Positions 1 to 9,729 are shown, counted from the stretch's first letter. The stretch: DNA of 64,000 bases from Pseudomonas sp. (GCA_022448005.1 JAKUTK010000020.1:1-64000), one strand, 5' to 3'. Numbers and translations are program-made. The notes: generated from the sequence alone by a model not told the origin.

Positions 1-1
1 T

Positions 2-886
2 GAGCTTCAGCACGATTCGCTGCGGCTGTCTGTCTGCCCAGCATTGGGCGGTGCGATCACCCGGTTGAGTATTGACGGCATCGACCTTCTGCGGCCTTGG
101 GACGGCTCCGACAGCGTGCGCCGTACCGGCTGCTTTGTCCTTGCACCGTTTTCCAATCGCATCGGCGATGGCGGGTTCATGCATGAGGGAACACGTTATC
201 CGTTGCGCAACCTGTCTGCCGAACACCCGTTGCCGATTCATGGAGTCGCCTGGAAGCGCGCCTGGAGCCTGACCGAGCAGACCTCGACCAGTCTTCGTCT
301 GACCTTTACGCATCAGCCGGAGGGGGATGGCGTGCGTGACTGGCCGTTCGCTTTCGAGGTAGAACATGAGATCAAGCTCGACGATACCGGCGTTGCACTC
401 CAACTGCGGTTGCGCAACATCGACAGCCGCTCAATGCCCGCCGGACTTGGCTGGCACCCGTATTTCCTGCGCCATGAGGCGTGCCAGCTGCAGTTCGAAG
501 CGCAGGGTGTCTGGCAGAACGACGCTCAAAACCTGTCGTTCAAGAAGGCGCCGATCCCTGCTGAATGGGACTTTTCATCCGAGCAATCACTTCAGCAACC
601 CAGCCTGGACAACTGTTTCGTAGGCCGCACCACGCCAGTTACCATCCGCTGGCCGAACGAAGGGGTAGCGGTGACCATGCACGCCAGCGAGTCACTCGAT
701 CATCTGGTCGTGTTCACGCCACCGGCAGAAATGGGATTTTTTGCGGTCGAGCCGGTTTCTCATGCCAACAATGCCCTTTGCATGGACGATCCGGACGCAA
801 ACGGAATACAGGTGCTGCAGCCCGGCGACACAATGCAGGTCAGTTGCAAACTGCAGATTCAGCGTATGGCTCGTACCGTCCAGTAG
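2..886 (+). CDS. Aldose 1-epimerase family protein (5' end outside window)
   Basis: The frame is open from the first bases, reading ELQHDSLRLSV before the first possible internal start, so the gene begins upstream and only its C-terminal ~294 codons are present. The product resembles the galactose mutarotase-like family, which interconverts alpha and beta anomers of aldoses. Family-like features are the NRIGDG turn, the histidine-containing HGVAWKR segment, GLGWHPYF with the conserved histidine, and a late F-V-EPVSH stretch with the glutamate expected to act as base. Substrate cannot be told; it may be one of the loosely assigned sugar-epimerase paralogues. It converges on the oxidase pseudogene downstream, with a perfect hairpin between them. 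Confidence 0.8.
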   Translation, partial: ELQHDSLRLSVCPALGGAITRLSIDGIDLLRPWDGSDSVRRTGCFVLAPFSNRIGDGGFMHEGTRYPLRNLSAEHPLPIHGVAWKRAWSLTEQTSTSLRLTFTHQPEGDGVRDWPFAFEVEHEIKLDDTGVALQLRLRNIDSRSMPAGLGWHPYFLRHEACQLQFEAQGVWQNDAQNLSFKKAPIPAEWDFSSEQSLQQPSLDNCFVGRTTPVTIRWPNEGVAVTMHASESLDHLVVFTPPAEMGFFAVEPVSHANNALCMDDPDANGIQVLQPGDTMQVSCKLQIQRMARTVQ

Positions 887-935
887 CGTCTCACCCTGGT
901 GTTGATAGCTCAGCGTCGAAGGGCGGCCGAGGGGT

Positions 936-961
936 GCGAGCGCCCATTCAAGAGCGCTCGC
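936..961. terminator. Hairpin between convergent genes
   Basis: Perfect 8-bp arms GCGAGCGC (936-943) and GCGCTCGC (954-961) with a 10-nt loop. It lies between the epimerase stop and the stop of the convergent oxidase pseudogene. There is no T-tract, so it is only a candidate bidirectional terminator. Confidence 0.4.
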
Positions 962-967
962 GGACCG

Positions 968-2354
968 TCATGCCGGGCTGATGTTTTGATTGATGCGGAA
1001 GAGATTTGTCGGGTCGAACTTCCTTTTCAGCTCCACCAGTCGCTGGTAGCTCGTGCCATAAGCGAAGGCGGTGCGCTCAGCTTCATCACTGGTCAGGAAG
1101 TTCACGTAAGCGCCACCACTGGCAAACGACTGCGTACGGTCAAAAAACTCCCGCGCCCAGGCAATGCAACGAGCATCCTCATCTGCCGTTTCCCAGCGGA
1201 CATGCACATTCATCACATAGTTGGCGTCACGACTCGAGTAAGCCATGGCGTCAGGCTTGGTTCGTCCTGTCTCGCCACCTATCGTAGCGACGAATATCTC
1301 GCATTGCGGTGAGGGCAGTGCATTGGCGTATTCGATGACGGTATCGATCAACCCATCATCGAGCGTCGAGAAATTGTGCGATTTCCAGTAGTTTCGGGAG
1401 CCTGGAGTCAATAGCGGATCGAAGACCTGCTGCCAATCGACATACGGCTGCACGCCGATGTGCTCGCCATAGGCAGAACCGAACTGCCTCAGTGCCTCCA
1501 CATGTTTCATGCCCTCATCGGGGTCGCCTGCGTAACAGATCGCCAGCACAACGATTTCTTTCCCGTGGACCTCTTCGGCCAAAAACGGCAACGGGGGCGC
1601 CTTGCGGGCAACCATCCAGACGTTGAGCTCATCTGGCATCGTTTCGGTGAAACGAGCGAACTGGGCAATAACGGATTTCGCCTGTTCAAACGGGTAGACG
1701 ATCAGGCCGCACAATACGTCCGGCACCCACCGGGTGCCGCTGAAATTCGAACCGAGTGACGATGCCGAAATTCCCGCCGCCTCCGCGAAGCCCCCAGAAC
1801 AGATCAGGGTTTTCCGATTCACTGGCGTGCTACTGACGTCCGTCGGCGACTATCACATCTGCCCCAAGCAAGCTGTCTACGGTCATGCCGTACTTTCTGC
1901 TGAGCCAACCAAAGCCGCCGCCAGGGGTCAGCCCGGCGACGCCCGTGATGGAGTTTAAGCCCAGAGGGGTGGCGAGGCCATGTGCCTGCGCAGCCGCATC
2001 GAAGTTAGCCAGCGTGCAGCCCGGCTCGACATAGCCTCGACGTTGTTCCGGATCGATACTGACGTCTTTCATAAGCGAGAGATCGATCATAAGGCCGCCG
2101 TCTCAGACTGCATTCCAAGCAATATTGTGTCCGCCGCCCCGGATAGAGAAAGGCAGGTCGTGTTGGCGAACGAAGTCCAAAGACCGGGCCACGTCGTCAG
2201 CAGAACCGCAGCGGGCAATCAGAGAAGGACGGCGGTCGATCATGCCGTTCCAGATCTGGCGCACTTCGTTGTATTGGGGATCTTCGGGAAAAACGAGCGT
2301 GCCCGCAAAGGCCGCCTGGAATGCATCCGTCGCGGTGTGGGATAGCTGATTCAT
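968..2354 (-). pseudogene. FAD-linked oxidase (berberine-bridge/PCMH type), inactivated
   Basis: Three consecutive reading frames together give one ~460-residue FAD-binding oxidoreductase: an N-terminal part ending SIRGGGHNIAWNAV, a middle part with LTPGGGFGWLSRKYG, and a C-terminal part with the BBE-domain ending YQRLVELKRKFDPTNLFRIN. The coding sequence is broken by an in-frame TGA (2103-2105, where family members usually have a residue such as Cys before DGG), an in-frame TAG just after IVADGRQ near 1830, and one extra base near 1735 in the HPVG-PDVL segment. Reading through the TAG recovers [17 protein letters not shown], so the decay is recent. Start is the ATG at 2352-2354. Three independent lesions make a sequencing artefact unlikely. 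Confidence 0.85.
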
Positions 2355-2580
2355 AATGATCACCGTTGGGTATGCCGTAAGGCACGCACAAGGCCTGCCC
2401 ACGGCTGTGAAGGGGAGACTTCGACCTGTCTGGCGATAGTCGATGCCTCACAGCACCCCACAACTCGGCATTCGTCAGCGGATATGCACAGTATAGGTCT
2501 TCAAGTCAATAGCGCCCGACCGTTTGAGAGTTTCGGCGCACGGGATGGGCTGTCTCGCTCTGCTAAGCACTACAAGCGGC

Positions 2581-2606
2581 AAAAAAAGCCCGTCACTAGG
2601 ACGGGC
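2581..2606 (-). terminator. Rho-independent terminator of the OprD-type porin gene
   Basis: On the minus strand a 7-bp stem (arms 2588-2594 and 2600-2606, GCCCGTC/GACGGGC, 5-nt loop) is followed by seven Ts (2581-2587). It sits 54 bases past the porin stop codon. Confidence 0.88.
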
Positions 2607-2659
2607 GAAAGTTTCCGCAACAGGAGCGAGGAGTGTTGCGTCCAGCGTGGTGGTGACGC

Positions 2660-3928
2660 TTACAAGATCGAGATCGGGTAATTGAAGATCAGACGGTTCT
2701 CGTCAAACTCGTTACGGCTGAACGAGCTGTCACGACGCATGCTGGAGTTACGCCACTTGATGTTCAGGTTCTTCAAAGCGCCGCTTTGTACGGTGTAAGC
2801 CAGCTCGGATTCGCGACCCCATTCCGAGCCTTCGTCACCGCTTGCTGTGGTGATGTTGTCGCCGCTGATATAGCGGTTCATCAGGACTAGGCCAGGGATA
2901 CCGACGCCAGCGAAGTTGTAGTCGTGGCGAATTTGCCAGGAGCGCTCATCAGCCGCGTCATAGGCGGAGTTGAAGCTGTCGTTCGCCAGCGATCCACCGC
3001 TGGTTCCGTTGACCCGCATCCACTGATCACCGCTGACTTTCTGCAGGCCGACGTAGAAAGTATTGGCGCCGGCTTGCAGGCCGAACAGACCGGAATAGGT
3101 CTTGTTGTCCAGATCGCCAGCCAGGGCGCTGCCCTCATCCTTGCCGGTGAAGTAGCCGAGGTTTGCGGTAAAAGCGAAGTCCTCTCCGAGCGGCTGCACG
3201 TGCAACAACTGGACGTAGCTCTGCTGGTAGATGTCTTCGAGACGGGCGTGCCACAGGCCGACTTTGGTCTTGTCGGTGAATGAGTATTCACCGCCAGCGA
3301 AGTTGAAGCGATCCGAACTGGCACCACCGAAGAACATGTCTTCCATGCTAGCGTCATCACGTGTGCTGTTCTGACGCATCTGACCGCCGTACAGTGCCAG
3401 GTTCGTTATTTCCTTGGATGTAACCATGCCGCCCTGGAAGGTTTGCGGCAGCGAGCGGCCGTCATCCGCACGGAGCACGGGCACAACAACCTGCCATTCA
3501 CCGACACGCAGTTCGGTTTCCGATATTTTGGCTTTGGCAGCCACGGCTATCCGACCGAAGTCATCCGCAGGGTGGCGATCAGCACCAGTGCCGTGAGTCG
3601 GAAGCAAGCCAGTTCCATAGGTACCGCTACCGCCGTCGAGCTTGACTGCCAAACCGGCCAGCACATCAACACCAAAACCGATGGGGCCTGGGGTGTAGCC
3701 GGACTGAGCATTAAGAATGAAACTCTGGGTCCACTCTTCAGCCTTGTTCTGACCGCCGTTATAGGCTGGGTCGACAAAGTTACGATTGATGTAGAAATTA
3801 CGAGCGTTCAGCGTGACTTTGCTACCTTCGACAAAGCCATCCGCCGCATGAGCAACGGCAGGAATGCCAAGCGCCAGCGACAGGGTGCCTGCGAAAACGG
3901 CGGCAGACAGAGGATTGCGTGGGGTCAT
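2660..3928 (-). CDS. OprD-family outer-membrane porin
   Basis: A 422-residue outer-membrane channel of the OprD/OccD-OccK family, used by pseudomonads for uptake of small carboxylates and amino acids. A signal peptide is visible (residues 1 to ~28, ending VAHA|ADGF). The mature part alternates aromatic/polar beta strands (FYINRNFV, WQVVVPVLRADDGRSLPQTF, NRYISGDNI) and ends in the family-typical NRLIFNYPISIL. Length matches the family. Start ATG at 3926-3928 follows a weak purine-rich stretch. Substrate is unknown. A GntR-type dyad lies upstream and a strong terminator downstream, so it is probably monocistronic. Confidence 0.9.
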   Translation of the reverse strand: MTPRNPLSAAVFAGTLSLALGIPAVAHAADGFVEGSKVTLNARNFYINRNFVDPAYNGGQNKAEEWTQSFILNAQSGYTPGPIGFGVDVLAGLAVKLDGGSGTYGTGLLPTHGTGADRHPADDFGRIAVAAKAKISETELRVGEWQVVVPVLRADDGRSLPQTFQGGMVTSKEITNLALYGGQMRQNSTRDDASMEDMFFGGASSDRFNFAGGEYSFTDKTKVGLWHARLEDIYQQSYVQLLHVQPLGEDFAFTANLGYFTGKDEGSALAGDLDNKTYSGLFGLQAGANTFYVGLQKVSGDQWMRVNGTSGGSLANDSFNSAYDAADERSWQIRHDYNFAGVGIPGLVLMNRYISGDNITTASGDEGSEWGRESELAYTVQSGALKNLNIKWRNSSMRRDSSFSRNEFDENRLIFNYPISIL

Positions 3929-4242
3929 TGTTGTTGTGCTCCCTTTTTTAAGTAGTCCACCCCGTGCGGCCAGAGCCTAAGACGAGGCGGGTGTAGCGCG
4001 GCCGCCGCTAAAGCGACGCTTGTCGGACAACAAATACGTTATCAGTTGTCATACGACGAAACGGATTATGGCTGCCGGTCATGGCTTGTCAATTCAATTT
4101 GTAAAGAATTGTTAGGGTCTTCGACTTTCGTCTAGGGCTCTCCAAGCTGTTAAATGGCTGGCCAAAACGTCTGATGCAGCGATACGCCTTGCCAGCTTTT
4201 TAACGCGTCAGAGAGATATGATGACCTGTTTCAACAGACAGC
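3929..4242. other. Intergenic region upstream of the porin
   Basis: About 310 bases between the porin start and the helicase stop. No credible ORF. It contains TTGTC-G-GACAA (about 4020-4030) and the GntR-like site listed separately; the remainder shows nothing recognisable. Confidence 0.6.
4046..4057 (-). promoter_or_regulatory. Possible GntR/FadR-type operator upstream of the porin
   Basis: The minus strand reads GTCGTATGACAA, close to the T-GTATGAC-A type half-dyads bound by FadR-subfamily regulators of sugar-acid genes. It lies about 120 bases upstream of the OprD-type gene. The regulator is not in the window; this is a motif match by eye only. Confidence 0.3.
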
Positions 4243-6498
4243 TTATCTAGGACCATTCCACCAATTAGGCAGAAGTCGTCGTATCTCTCGTTTGGCGAAT
4301 CGGTCGTCAATCAAGTGAACGACGCCGACGTCTTCGGTCGTACGAATGACGCGGCCAGCGGCCTGCACCACCTTTTGCAATCCAGGGTAGAGGTAGGTGT
4401 AGTCGTAGCCAGTGCCGAACAAGTGTTCCATCCGCACTTTCATCTGCTCATTGACGGGATTGACCTGCGGAAGGCCTAACGTCGCGACAAAGGCGCCAAT
4501 CAGCCGGTTGCCCGGCAGGTCGATGCCTTCCGAAAACGCACCGCCCAGCACGGCGAAGCCAATACCGCAGCCCCCATCCGTGAAACGTGCGAGGAAGGCG
4601 CTGCGCGCCGTTTCCTGCATGCCGCGCGTCTGCTCCCAATAGGGCAGATAAGGGTGTTGGGCACCGAGCAGACTTGTGACCTGCTGTAGGTAATCAAAGC
4701 TGCTGAAGAACGCCAGGTAATTGCCGGGCCGCTCCTGATACTGCCGGGCAAGCAGGTCGACGATCGCTTGAAGCGAGGCGCGGCGATCCTGATAGCGAGT
4801 GGAGATGTGCTGTGCCACGCGTACCTGCAGCTGTTCCGCGCGAAAGGGAGATTCGACATCGACCCATACCCGATTGGCCGGCATGCCGAGGGTGTCAGCG
4901 TAGAAACGCTGTGGCGTCAGGGTCGCGGAAAACAGCACGCAGGAGCGGGTTTCGTGGATACGGGGCGCGAGGAAAGGAGCAGGAATCACGTTGCGCAAGC
5001 AAAGCACAGATGCTTTGGCATTACTGCGGCCATGCGCTGGCAGCAGTGTGCAATCAATCAGCGAATGGTCGCCGAACAGCTCTGCCAGTTTGCAGAATTG
5101 CATTGCCTCGAAATAGGCCGACTGCAATGACGAGTCCACTCCCGCTGGGTTCTCGCCGAGATAGTCGGTGATTGCACTCACGACCTGGTGTAGCGCGTTG
5201 ATGAACACCACCGGCAGGCTTGGAAGGACCTGATAGGCGTCAGTTTGCAGGCGGTGCACATCGCCCCAGCAACGCAATACGCGCTCGATCGGCTTCTTCA
5301 ATACTGTGGGAAGAGTCTGGCGTAAACCTTTGAAATTACGGATATCCAGTTCAGCGCTGAACATGGCGCGACCGCGCTCGAGCAGATTATGCGCCTCGTC
5401 CACCAACACTCCGACGCGCCACTGATTAACCAGCGTCAGGCTGTAGAGCAAGGCGCTCAGGTCGAAGTAATAGTTGTAGTCGCCCACCACCACATCAGCC
5501 CAGCGAGCCATTTCCTGACTGAGGTAATAGGGGCAGACCTGATGGGCCAAGGCCACCTCGCGCAGCGTCGACTGATCGAGAAACGGTCGTCTTATGGCCT
5601 CGGCGCGCGCGCCGGAAAGGCGGTCATAAAAGCCACGAGCCAGCGGGCATGATTCGCCGTGACAGGCTTTGTCCGGATGCTCGCAGGCTTTGTCCCGTGC
5701 GATCAGTTCCAGCACGCGCAACGGCGACGACGCCTTCAGGCTGGCAAGTGCATCGAGTGCCAACTGCCGACCGGAGGTTTTCGCGGTGAGAAAAAACAGC
5801 TTGTCGAGCTGCTGACCGGGGACTGCTTTCAGTTGCGGAAACAAGGTTGCGAGCGTTTTGCCAATACCGGTTGGCGCCTGCGCCATCAGGTGCGTGCCGG
5901 TGCACGCGGCCTTGTACACCGCTTCGGCGAGCTGCCGCTGGCCGCTACGAAACTCACCGTAGGGGAATGTCAGAAGTCGCAACGCCTGGTCACGCTCGGC
6001 TCGATGGACCAGCTCCTGTTCTGCCCAGACAATGAAGCGTTGGCACTGGGTTTCGAAAAACGCCTGCAGGTCTTCAGCGCTGCAGGTTTCGATCAGCAGG
6101 GTTTCCTTCTGGCTGACCACATCGAAATACACCAATGCGATATTTAGCGACTGCAGAGAGCGCGCCTGGCAGAGCAACCAACCATACACCCTGGCTTGCG
6201 CCCAGTGCAGGTGACGGTGATTGTCCGGCTGCCGGGCAAGGTCGCCTCGGTAGGTTTTGATTTCTTCCAGCTGATTCTTCGTTGGGTCGTAGCCATCGGC
6301 GCGGCCGCGTACGCATAGATTGCGATAGGTGCCTTCAAGCGTGACTTCCCGTTCGTATGTGTCGCCGCGCCGCGCCGTGACCGTTGTGTGACCGGCGATA
6401 CCTTCCAGCGCGGTAGGCGAGGGCGTGAAGCGCAGATCCAGATCACCCTGTTTGGCGGTGAATTCGCACAGGGCTCGCACTGCGACCCGATAACTCAA
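4243..6498 (-). CDS. XPD/DinG-like Fe-S helicase with N-terminal PD-(D/E)XK domain
   Basis: A superfamily 2 helicase of 751 residues. From the chosen start: residues ~65-85 carry a RecB-like nuclease motif (D68 in GRADGYD, E79 and K81 in LEEIKTYR), Walker A QAPTGIGKT at 207-215, four cysteines (272, 279, 284, 322) spaced like the XPD/DinG iron-sulphur domain, DEAH at 367-370, and motif VI QAAGRVIRTTEDVG near the C-terminus. Start: the TTG at 6496-6498 overlaps the TGA of the upstream nuclease gene (TTGA) and has GGAGG 8 bases before it; the longer open frame reads back through the upstream gene. Coupled translation implies a joint role in repair of crosslinked or branched DNA; that role is inferred. 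Confidence 0.87.
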   Translation of the reverse strand: MSYRVAVRALCEFTAKQGDLDLRFTPSPTALEGIAGHTTVTARRGDTYEREVTLEGTYRNLCVRGRADGYDPTKNQLEEIKTYRGDLARQPDNHRHLHWAQARVYGWLLCQARSLQSLNIALVYFDVVSQKETLLIETCSAEDLQAFFETQCQRFIVWAEQELVHRAERDQALRLLTFPYGEFRSGQRQLAEAVYKAACTGTHLMAQAPTGIGKTLATLFPQLKAVPGQQLDKLFFLTAKTSGRQLALDALASLKASSPLRVLELIARDKACEHPDKACHGESCPLARGFYDRLSGARAEAIRRPFLDQSTLREVALAHQVCPYYLSQEMARWADVVVGDYNYYFDLSALLYSLTLVNQWRVGVLVDEAHNLLERGRAMFSAELDIRNFKGLRQTLPTVLKKPIERVLRCWGDVHRLQTDAYQVLPSLPVVFINALHQVVSAITDYLGENPAGVDSSLQSAYFEAMQFCKLAELFGDHSLIDCTLLPAHGRSNAKASVLCLRNVIPAPFLAPRIHETRSCVLFSATLTPQRFYADTLGMPANRVWVDVESPFRAEQLQVRVAQHISTRYQDRRASLQAIVDLLARQYQERPGNYLAFFSSFDYLQQVTSLLGAQHPYLPYWEQTRGMQETARSAFLARFTDGGCGIGFAVLGGAFSEGIDLPGNRLIGAFVATLGLPQVNPVNEQMKVRMEHLFGTGYDYTYLYPGLQKVVQAAGRVIRTTEDVGVVHLIDDRFAKREIRRLLPNWWNGPR

Positions 6499-8177
6499 GG
6501 CGCAGCCTCCGACCACTGCACGTAGCAGACCGCGAGCGGAATCTGCTGCCTCAGCGCGAATTCGATCCAGCGCTTCTGATTGTCCTGCAAGCGGTCGCCG
6601 GGGCCCTTCACTTCGATCATTCGATAACGCTGCTCGCCGGGCCACAGCTGGATGAGGTCCGGCAGCCCGCTGCGATGGTTGGGCACATCCTCAAGGATGC
6701 GCTGAAAAAATGCGCGCAGATGCGCGGCTGGGATACAGGCGAGTGCCAGCTCCAGCAATGCCTCGTCGAACAGCCCCCAGCTGACGAAATGCGACTGCAG
6801 GCCAAACTTTTCTCGAAACGTGCGGCGAATGCAGTCACGGTATTCGTCAGTGCCGAGCTTGCTCAGGCAGGCGTCGAACAAGCCGGCACGACGAGCATGG
6901 AAATCAGGTCGGGTCAGATCAGCCGGGCCGGCGTGAAACGGGTGAAAGAACGCGCCGGGCAAAGGCGCAAAAATTGCGTCCCAACAGAGCAGCCCAAGCA
7001 GCGAATTGATCAGCGCGTTTTCAACGTAGTAAACCGGCGCATCGCTGCGGCCGAGGTGCGCGCGTACGGCCTGCTCGACGCTCATGCCGTCGGGCCTGGG
7101 CAGGATCAGATCTATGCGCTCTGGCTGCGCTGCGCGCACCTGACACACTGCCGGTTTACCCAGAGCGCGTAACAGGCGCGGCAGAATGCGCTGCAGTTGC
7201 TGGGCTTCATGCTCGCTTTCAGGCTTGGCCTGCGCTGTCAGGGCCTGGTGCATGGCGGCCTCTGGTTGGTCGCAACGCTCCAGCACCCGAATCGCGCGTT
7301 CGCGTGAGCCGGGGTAGCGGTTCGCCGCATGCAGCCGCAGCGCCAAGGACAGATCTCCGTTGCGCTCGCATTGTCTGGCGATGCTCAGTATCAGTTTGCC
7401 GCGGCGATGTTCCAGCCATTCATTGGCGTACGGTGTCGACGGGATATCGGATAGCACCGCTTCTACCGCTTCTCCTGCCTCGAAGCGTTCACGACAGTGA
7501 TGCAGGTGCAGGTAGGCATCCACATCAGCGCGCGCATGGAAGGCGCGGGAAGCCGGGGAGAACGCGACCTGCTCGTAGCGAAAAATGCCTAGATCGGCGA
7601 GCACGAACTCGGACCAGTCTTGATGGATGTTGCCGAAGAACATCAGCCGCAAGCGGTCGCCCAGATCGCCAATCGTCAGGGCGAACGCCGCGTCTTCAAG
7701 CCCCTCACACCAGCTGCCAAACGGCTTTGGCTGGGGCGCCTTGTCCAGCAGGGCCTGGAACAAATCGCTCTTGCGCTGGCCAGTGTTTGCAGCACCGCCG
7801 CAGACGCGAAGCAGTTCGTCTTTTTTCAGCAGACCAAACAGCTGCGCCAGATCCAGCATCGGGTTGATCTCTATCCAGCCGTGCTCGATAAGCGCAACTG
7901 ATGCCTGCATTGGGCAGCCAATCTCCGCGTAGCGCAGCTTGCTTGCGCGAAACAGCGTGCCTTTACGCATCACCATGCGCACCAGCAATGCCTGCGCGGC
8001 TTGCGGAACCTGATGAAAATGGTCGAGAAAGGCGCGCTCGTGATCGTGCAGCAGATCACCGTGGCGCTCACCGACCCAGGCGAGCACTTGGCGAAAGTTG
8101 TCGAGGTAATAGAAGGGGTTTTCCAGCGCCTGGCGCATCGAACGTCCGGTTCGGTCGAGCATGGGCATAGCGCCCAC
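6495..8177 (-). CDS. fan1: FAN1-type VRR-NUC structure-specific nuclease
   Basis: A 560-residue bacterial homologue of FAN1, the 5' flap/interstrand-crosslink repair nuclease. The N-terminal half has the SAP-like/helical region (FLDHFHQVPQAAQALLVRM, then RKGTLFR). The C-terminal VRR-NUC domain shows D507 in GLPDLIQLW, E522 and K524 in MIEVKGPGD, then RLQDNQKRWIEF, which is the signature of the family and apparently intact. Length is as expected. Several Met codons lie near the start (8177, 8168); the exact one is uncertain. It is the first gene of a two-gene operon with the helicase, overlapping by 4 bases. Confidence 0.92.
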   Translation of the reverse strand: MGAMPMLDRTGRSMRQALENPFYYLDNFRQVLAWVGERHGDLLHDHERAFLDHFHQVPQAAQALLVRMVMRKGTLFRASKLRYAEIGCPMQASVALIEHGWIEINPMLDLAQLFGLLKKDELLRVCGGAANTGQRKSDLFQALLDKAPQPKPFGSWCEGLEDAAFALTIGDLGDRLRLMFFGNIHQDWSEFVLADLGIFRYEQVAFSPASRAFHARADVDAYLHLHHCRERFEAGEAVEAVLSDIPSTPYANEWLEHRRGKLILSIARQCERNGDLSLALRLHAANRYPGSRERAIRVLERCDQPEAAMHQALTAQAKPESEHEAQQLQRILPRLLRALGKPAVCQVRAAQPERIDLILPRPDGMSVEQAVRAHLGRSDAPVYYVENALINSLLGLLCWDAIFAPLPGAFFHPFHAGPADLTRPDFHARRAGLFDACLSKLGTDEYRDCIRRTFREKFGLQSHFVSWGLFDEALLELALACIPAAHLRAFFQRILEDVPNHRSGLPDLIQLWPGEQRYRMIEVKGPGDRLQDNQKRWIEFALRQQIPLAVCYVQWSEAAP

Positions 8178-8283
8178 AAGGCTGTGTATTTATACAGTTA
8201 ACAATGGTTTTGGCAATGCCTGGACGATCAGTGGCGACGACCTCTGCACCGGCGGGGCTTGGAGAGCTATAGAGTAAGGCTTG

Positions 8284-8320
8284 GCGCTCAACCCGAGCCT
8301 TGGCCGGGTGGGTTGAGCGC
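8284..8320 (-). terminator. Hairpin downstream of hemN
   Basis: Perfect 11-bp arms (8284-8294 GCGCTCAACCC; 8310-8320) with a 15-nt loop, nine bases past the hemN stop. No T-tract follows on the minus strand, so it may be a terminator or mRNA-stabilising hairpin separating hemN from fan1. Confidence 0.55.
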
Positions 8321-8328
8321 AATGAGGA

Positions 8329-9729
8329 TCAGACCGTGCGGGAAAAACGGCCCCGTTGCTCGCCGCCCAGATAGGCGTCGAACGCCATGGCGACGTTGCG
8401 CAACATCAACTGCCCCTGAGGCAACAGAACCAGGGCATCGTCATTGATTTCCACCAGCCCGTCGGCGACATGTTCGTCCAGCTTGGCCAGCGAGTCGGCG
8501 AAATAATCGTGGAAGTCGATGCCGTAGCGTTGTTCGATTTCGGCGTAATCGATGCGGCCATGGCACATCAATGAAACGATCACGTCGCGACGCAGGCGAT
8601 CGTCCTCGCTGAGCTGATAGCCGCGGTGCACCGGCAACATACCGTCGTTGAGCCGAGCGTAATACTGCGATAACTCTTTTACGTTCTGGCTGTAACTGTT
8701 GCCGACTTTACCGATGGAGGAGATACCGAGGCCGATCAGGTCACAATCGGCATGGGTCGAGTAGCCCTGAAAGTTACGCTGAAGGGTGCCATTGGCCCGC
8801 GCGAGGGTGAGTTCGTCGTCAGGCAGGGAGAAGTGATCCATGCCGATATAGACGTAGCCCGCCTCAGTGAGCCGCCGGATGGTCAGCTCCAGCAGTTCGA
8901 GCTTTCGCTCGGGCGGCGGCATGTCTTCCGGGCGAATCAACTTTTGCGCCCGGACCAGATCCGGCAGATGCGCATAGCTGTAAGCCGCAATTCGATCCGG
9001 GCGGATGTCGATGATCTTGTCCAACGTCACGCCGAAGCTTTCAACGGTCTGCAGCGGCAGGCCATAGATGAGGTCAACGCTGATCGACTTGAATCGGGCG
9101 TCACGCGCAGCCTGGACGAGCTCTCGGGTCTGTTCTTCAGTCTGGATGCGGTTGACTGCAATCTGCACCTGCTCGTCGAAATCCTGTACGCCAAAGCTCA
9201 AGCGATTGAAGCCAAGCTCGCGTAGCTGATGGATCTGAGCCGGGGTCACGGTACGTGGATCGACTTCCAGCGAAAACTCGTGATTGTCACTGTCGTCCAT
9301 GTTGAACGCGTCGTGCAGCGTCGCCATGAGATCAGCCAGCTGTTCACTGCTGAGATAGGTTGGGGTGCCGCCTCCAAGGTGCAGCTGAGTCAGCTTGCGC
9401 GAGCGGTCGAAGAGCGCGGCCTGCATCCTGATTTCGCGCTTGAGGTAATCGAGGTACTCAACGGCGCGATCGGTCTTGTGCGTAATGATCTTGTTGCAGG
9501 CGCAGTAATAGCAGAGGCTTTTGCAGAACGGGATATGGATGTACACCGACAGCGGCTTGGGCGTCGGGGCCTCGTTGGTCACCTGCGCAGCGCTGCGGTA
9601 GTCATCGATGGCAAAGGCCTGATGAAACTGCGGGGCAGTGGGGTAGGAGGTATAGCGAGGACCGGGACGGTCATATTTCTCGACCAGGGCGCGGTTAAAG
9701 CTCGGCGTTTGGTCCATGTAGGGTTTCAC
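8329..9729 (-). CDS. hemN: Oxygen-independent coproporphyrinogen III oxidase (radical SAM)
   Basis: HemN oxidatively decarboxylates coproporphyrinogen III to protoporphyrinogen IX in anaerobic haem synthesis. The 466-residue protein matches the usual length and carries the N-terminal RPGPRYTSYPTA motif and the radical-SAM cluster motif C69-xxx-C73-xx-C76 followed by the family-typical C78 (HIPFCKSLCYYCAC). GGGTPTYL, the glycine-rich SAM loop, follows, and the C-terminal HemN domain is intact. Start could be M1 or M5 (MDQTPSFN). In pseudomonads this gene is ANR-regulated; only a degenerate ANR-like half-site (TTGAT on the minus strand near 9827-9840) is visible upstream. Confidence 0.96.
   Translation of the reverse strand: MKPYMDQTPSFNRALVEKYDRPGPRYTSYPTAPQFHQAFAIDDYRSAAQVTNEAPTPKPLSVYIHIPFCKSLCYYCACNKIITHKTDRAVEYLDYLKREIRMQAALFDRSRKLTQLHLGGGTPTYLSSEQLADLMATLHDAFNMDDSDNHEFSLEVDPRTVTPAQIHQLRELGFNRLSFGVQDFDEQVQIAVNRIQTEEQTRELVQAARDARFKSISVDLIYGLPLQTVESFGVTLDKIIDIRPDRIAAYSYAHLPDLVRAQKLIRPEDMPPPERKLELLELTIRRLTEAGYVYIGMDHFSLPDDELTLARANGTLQRNFQGYSTHADCDLIGLGISSIGKVGNSYSQNVKELSQYYARLNDGMLPVHRGYQLSEDDRLRRDVIVSLMCHGRIDYAEIEQRYGIDFHDYFADSLAKLDEHVADGLVEINDDALVLLPQGQLMLRNVAMAFDAYLGGEQRGRFSRTV

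Noticed and set aside
2103..2105. In-frame TGA read as selenocysteine
   Set aside because: No SECIS-like hairpin seen, and a second stop plus a frameshift follow in the same gene, so ordinary decay explains it.
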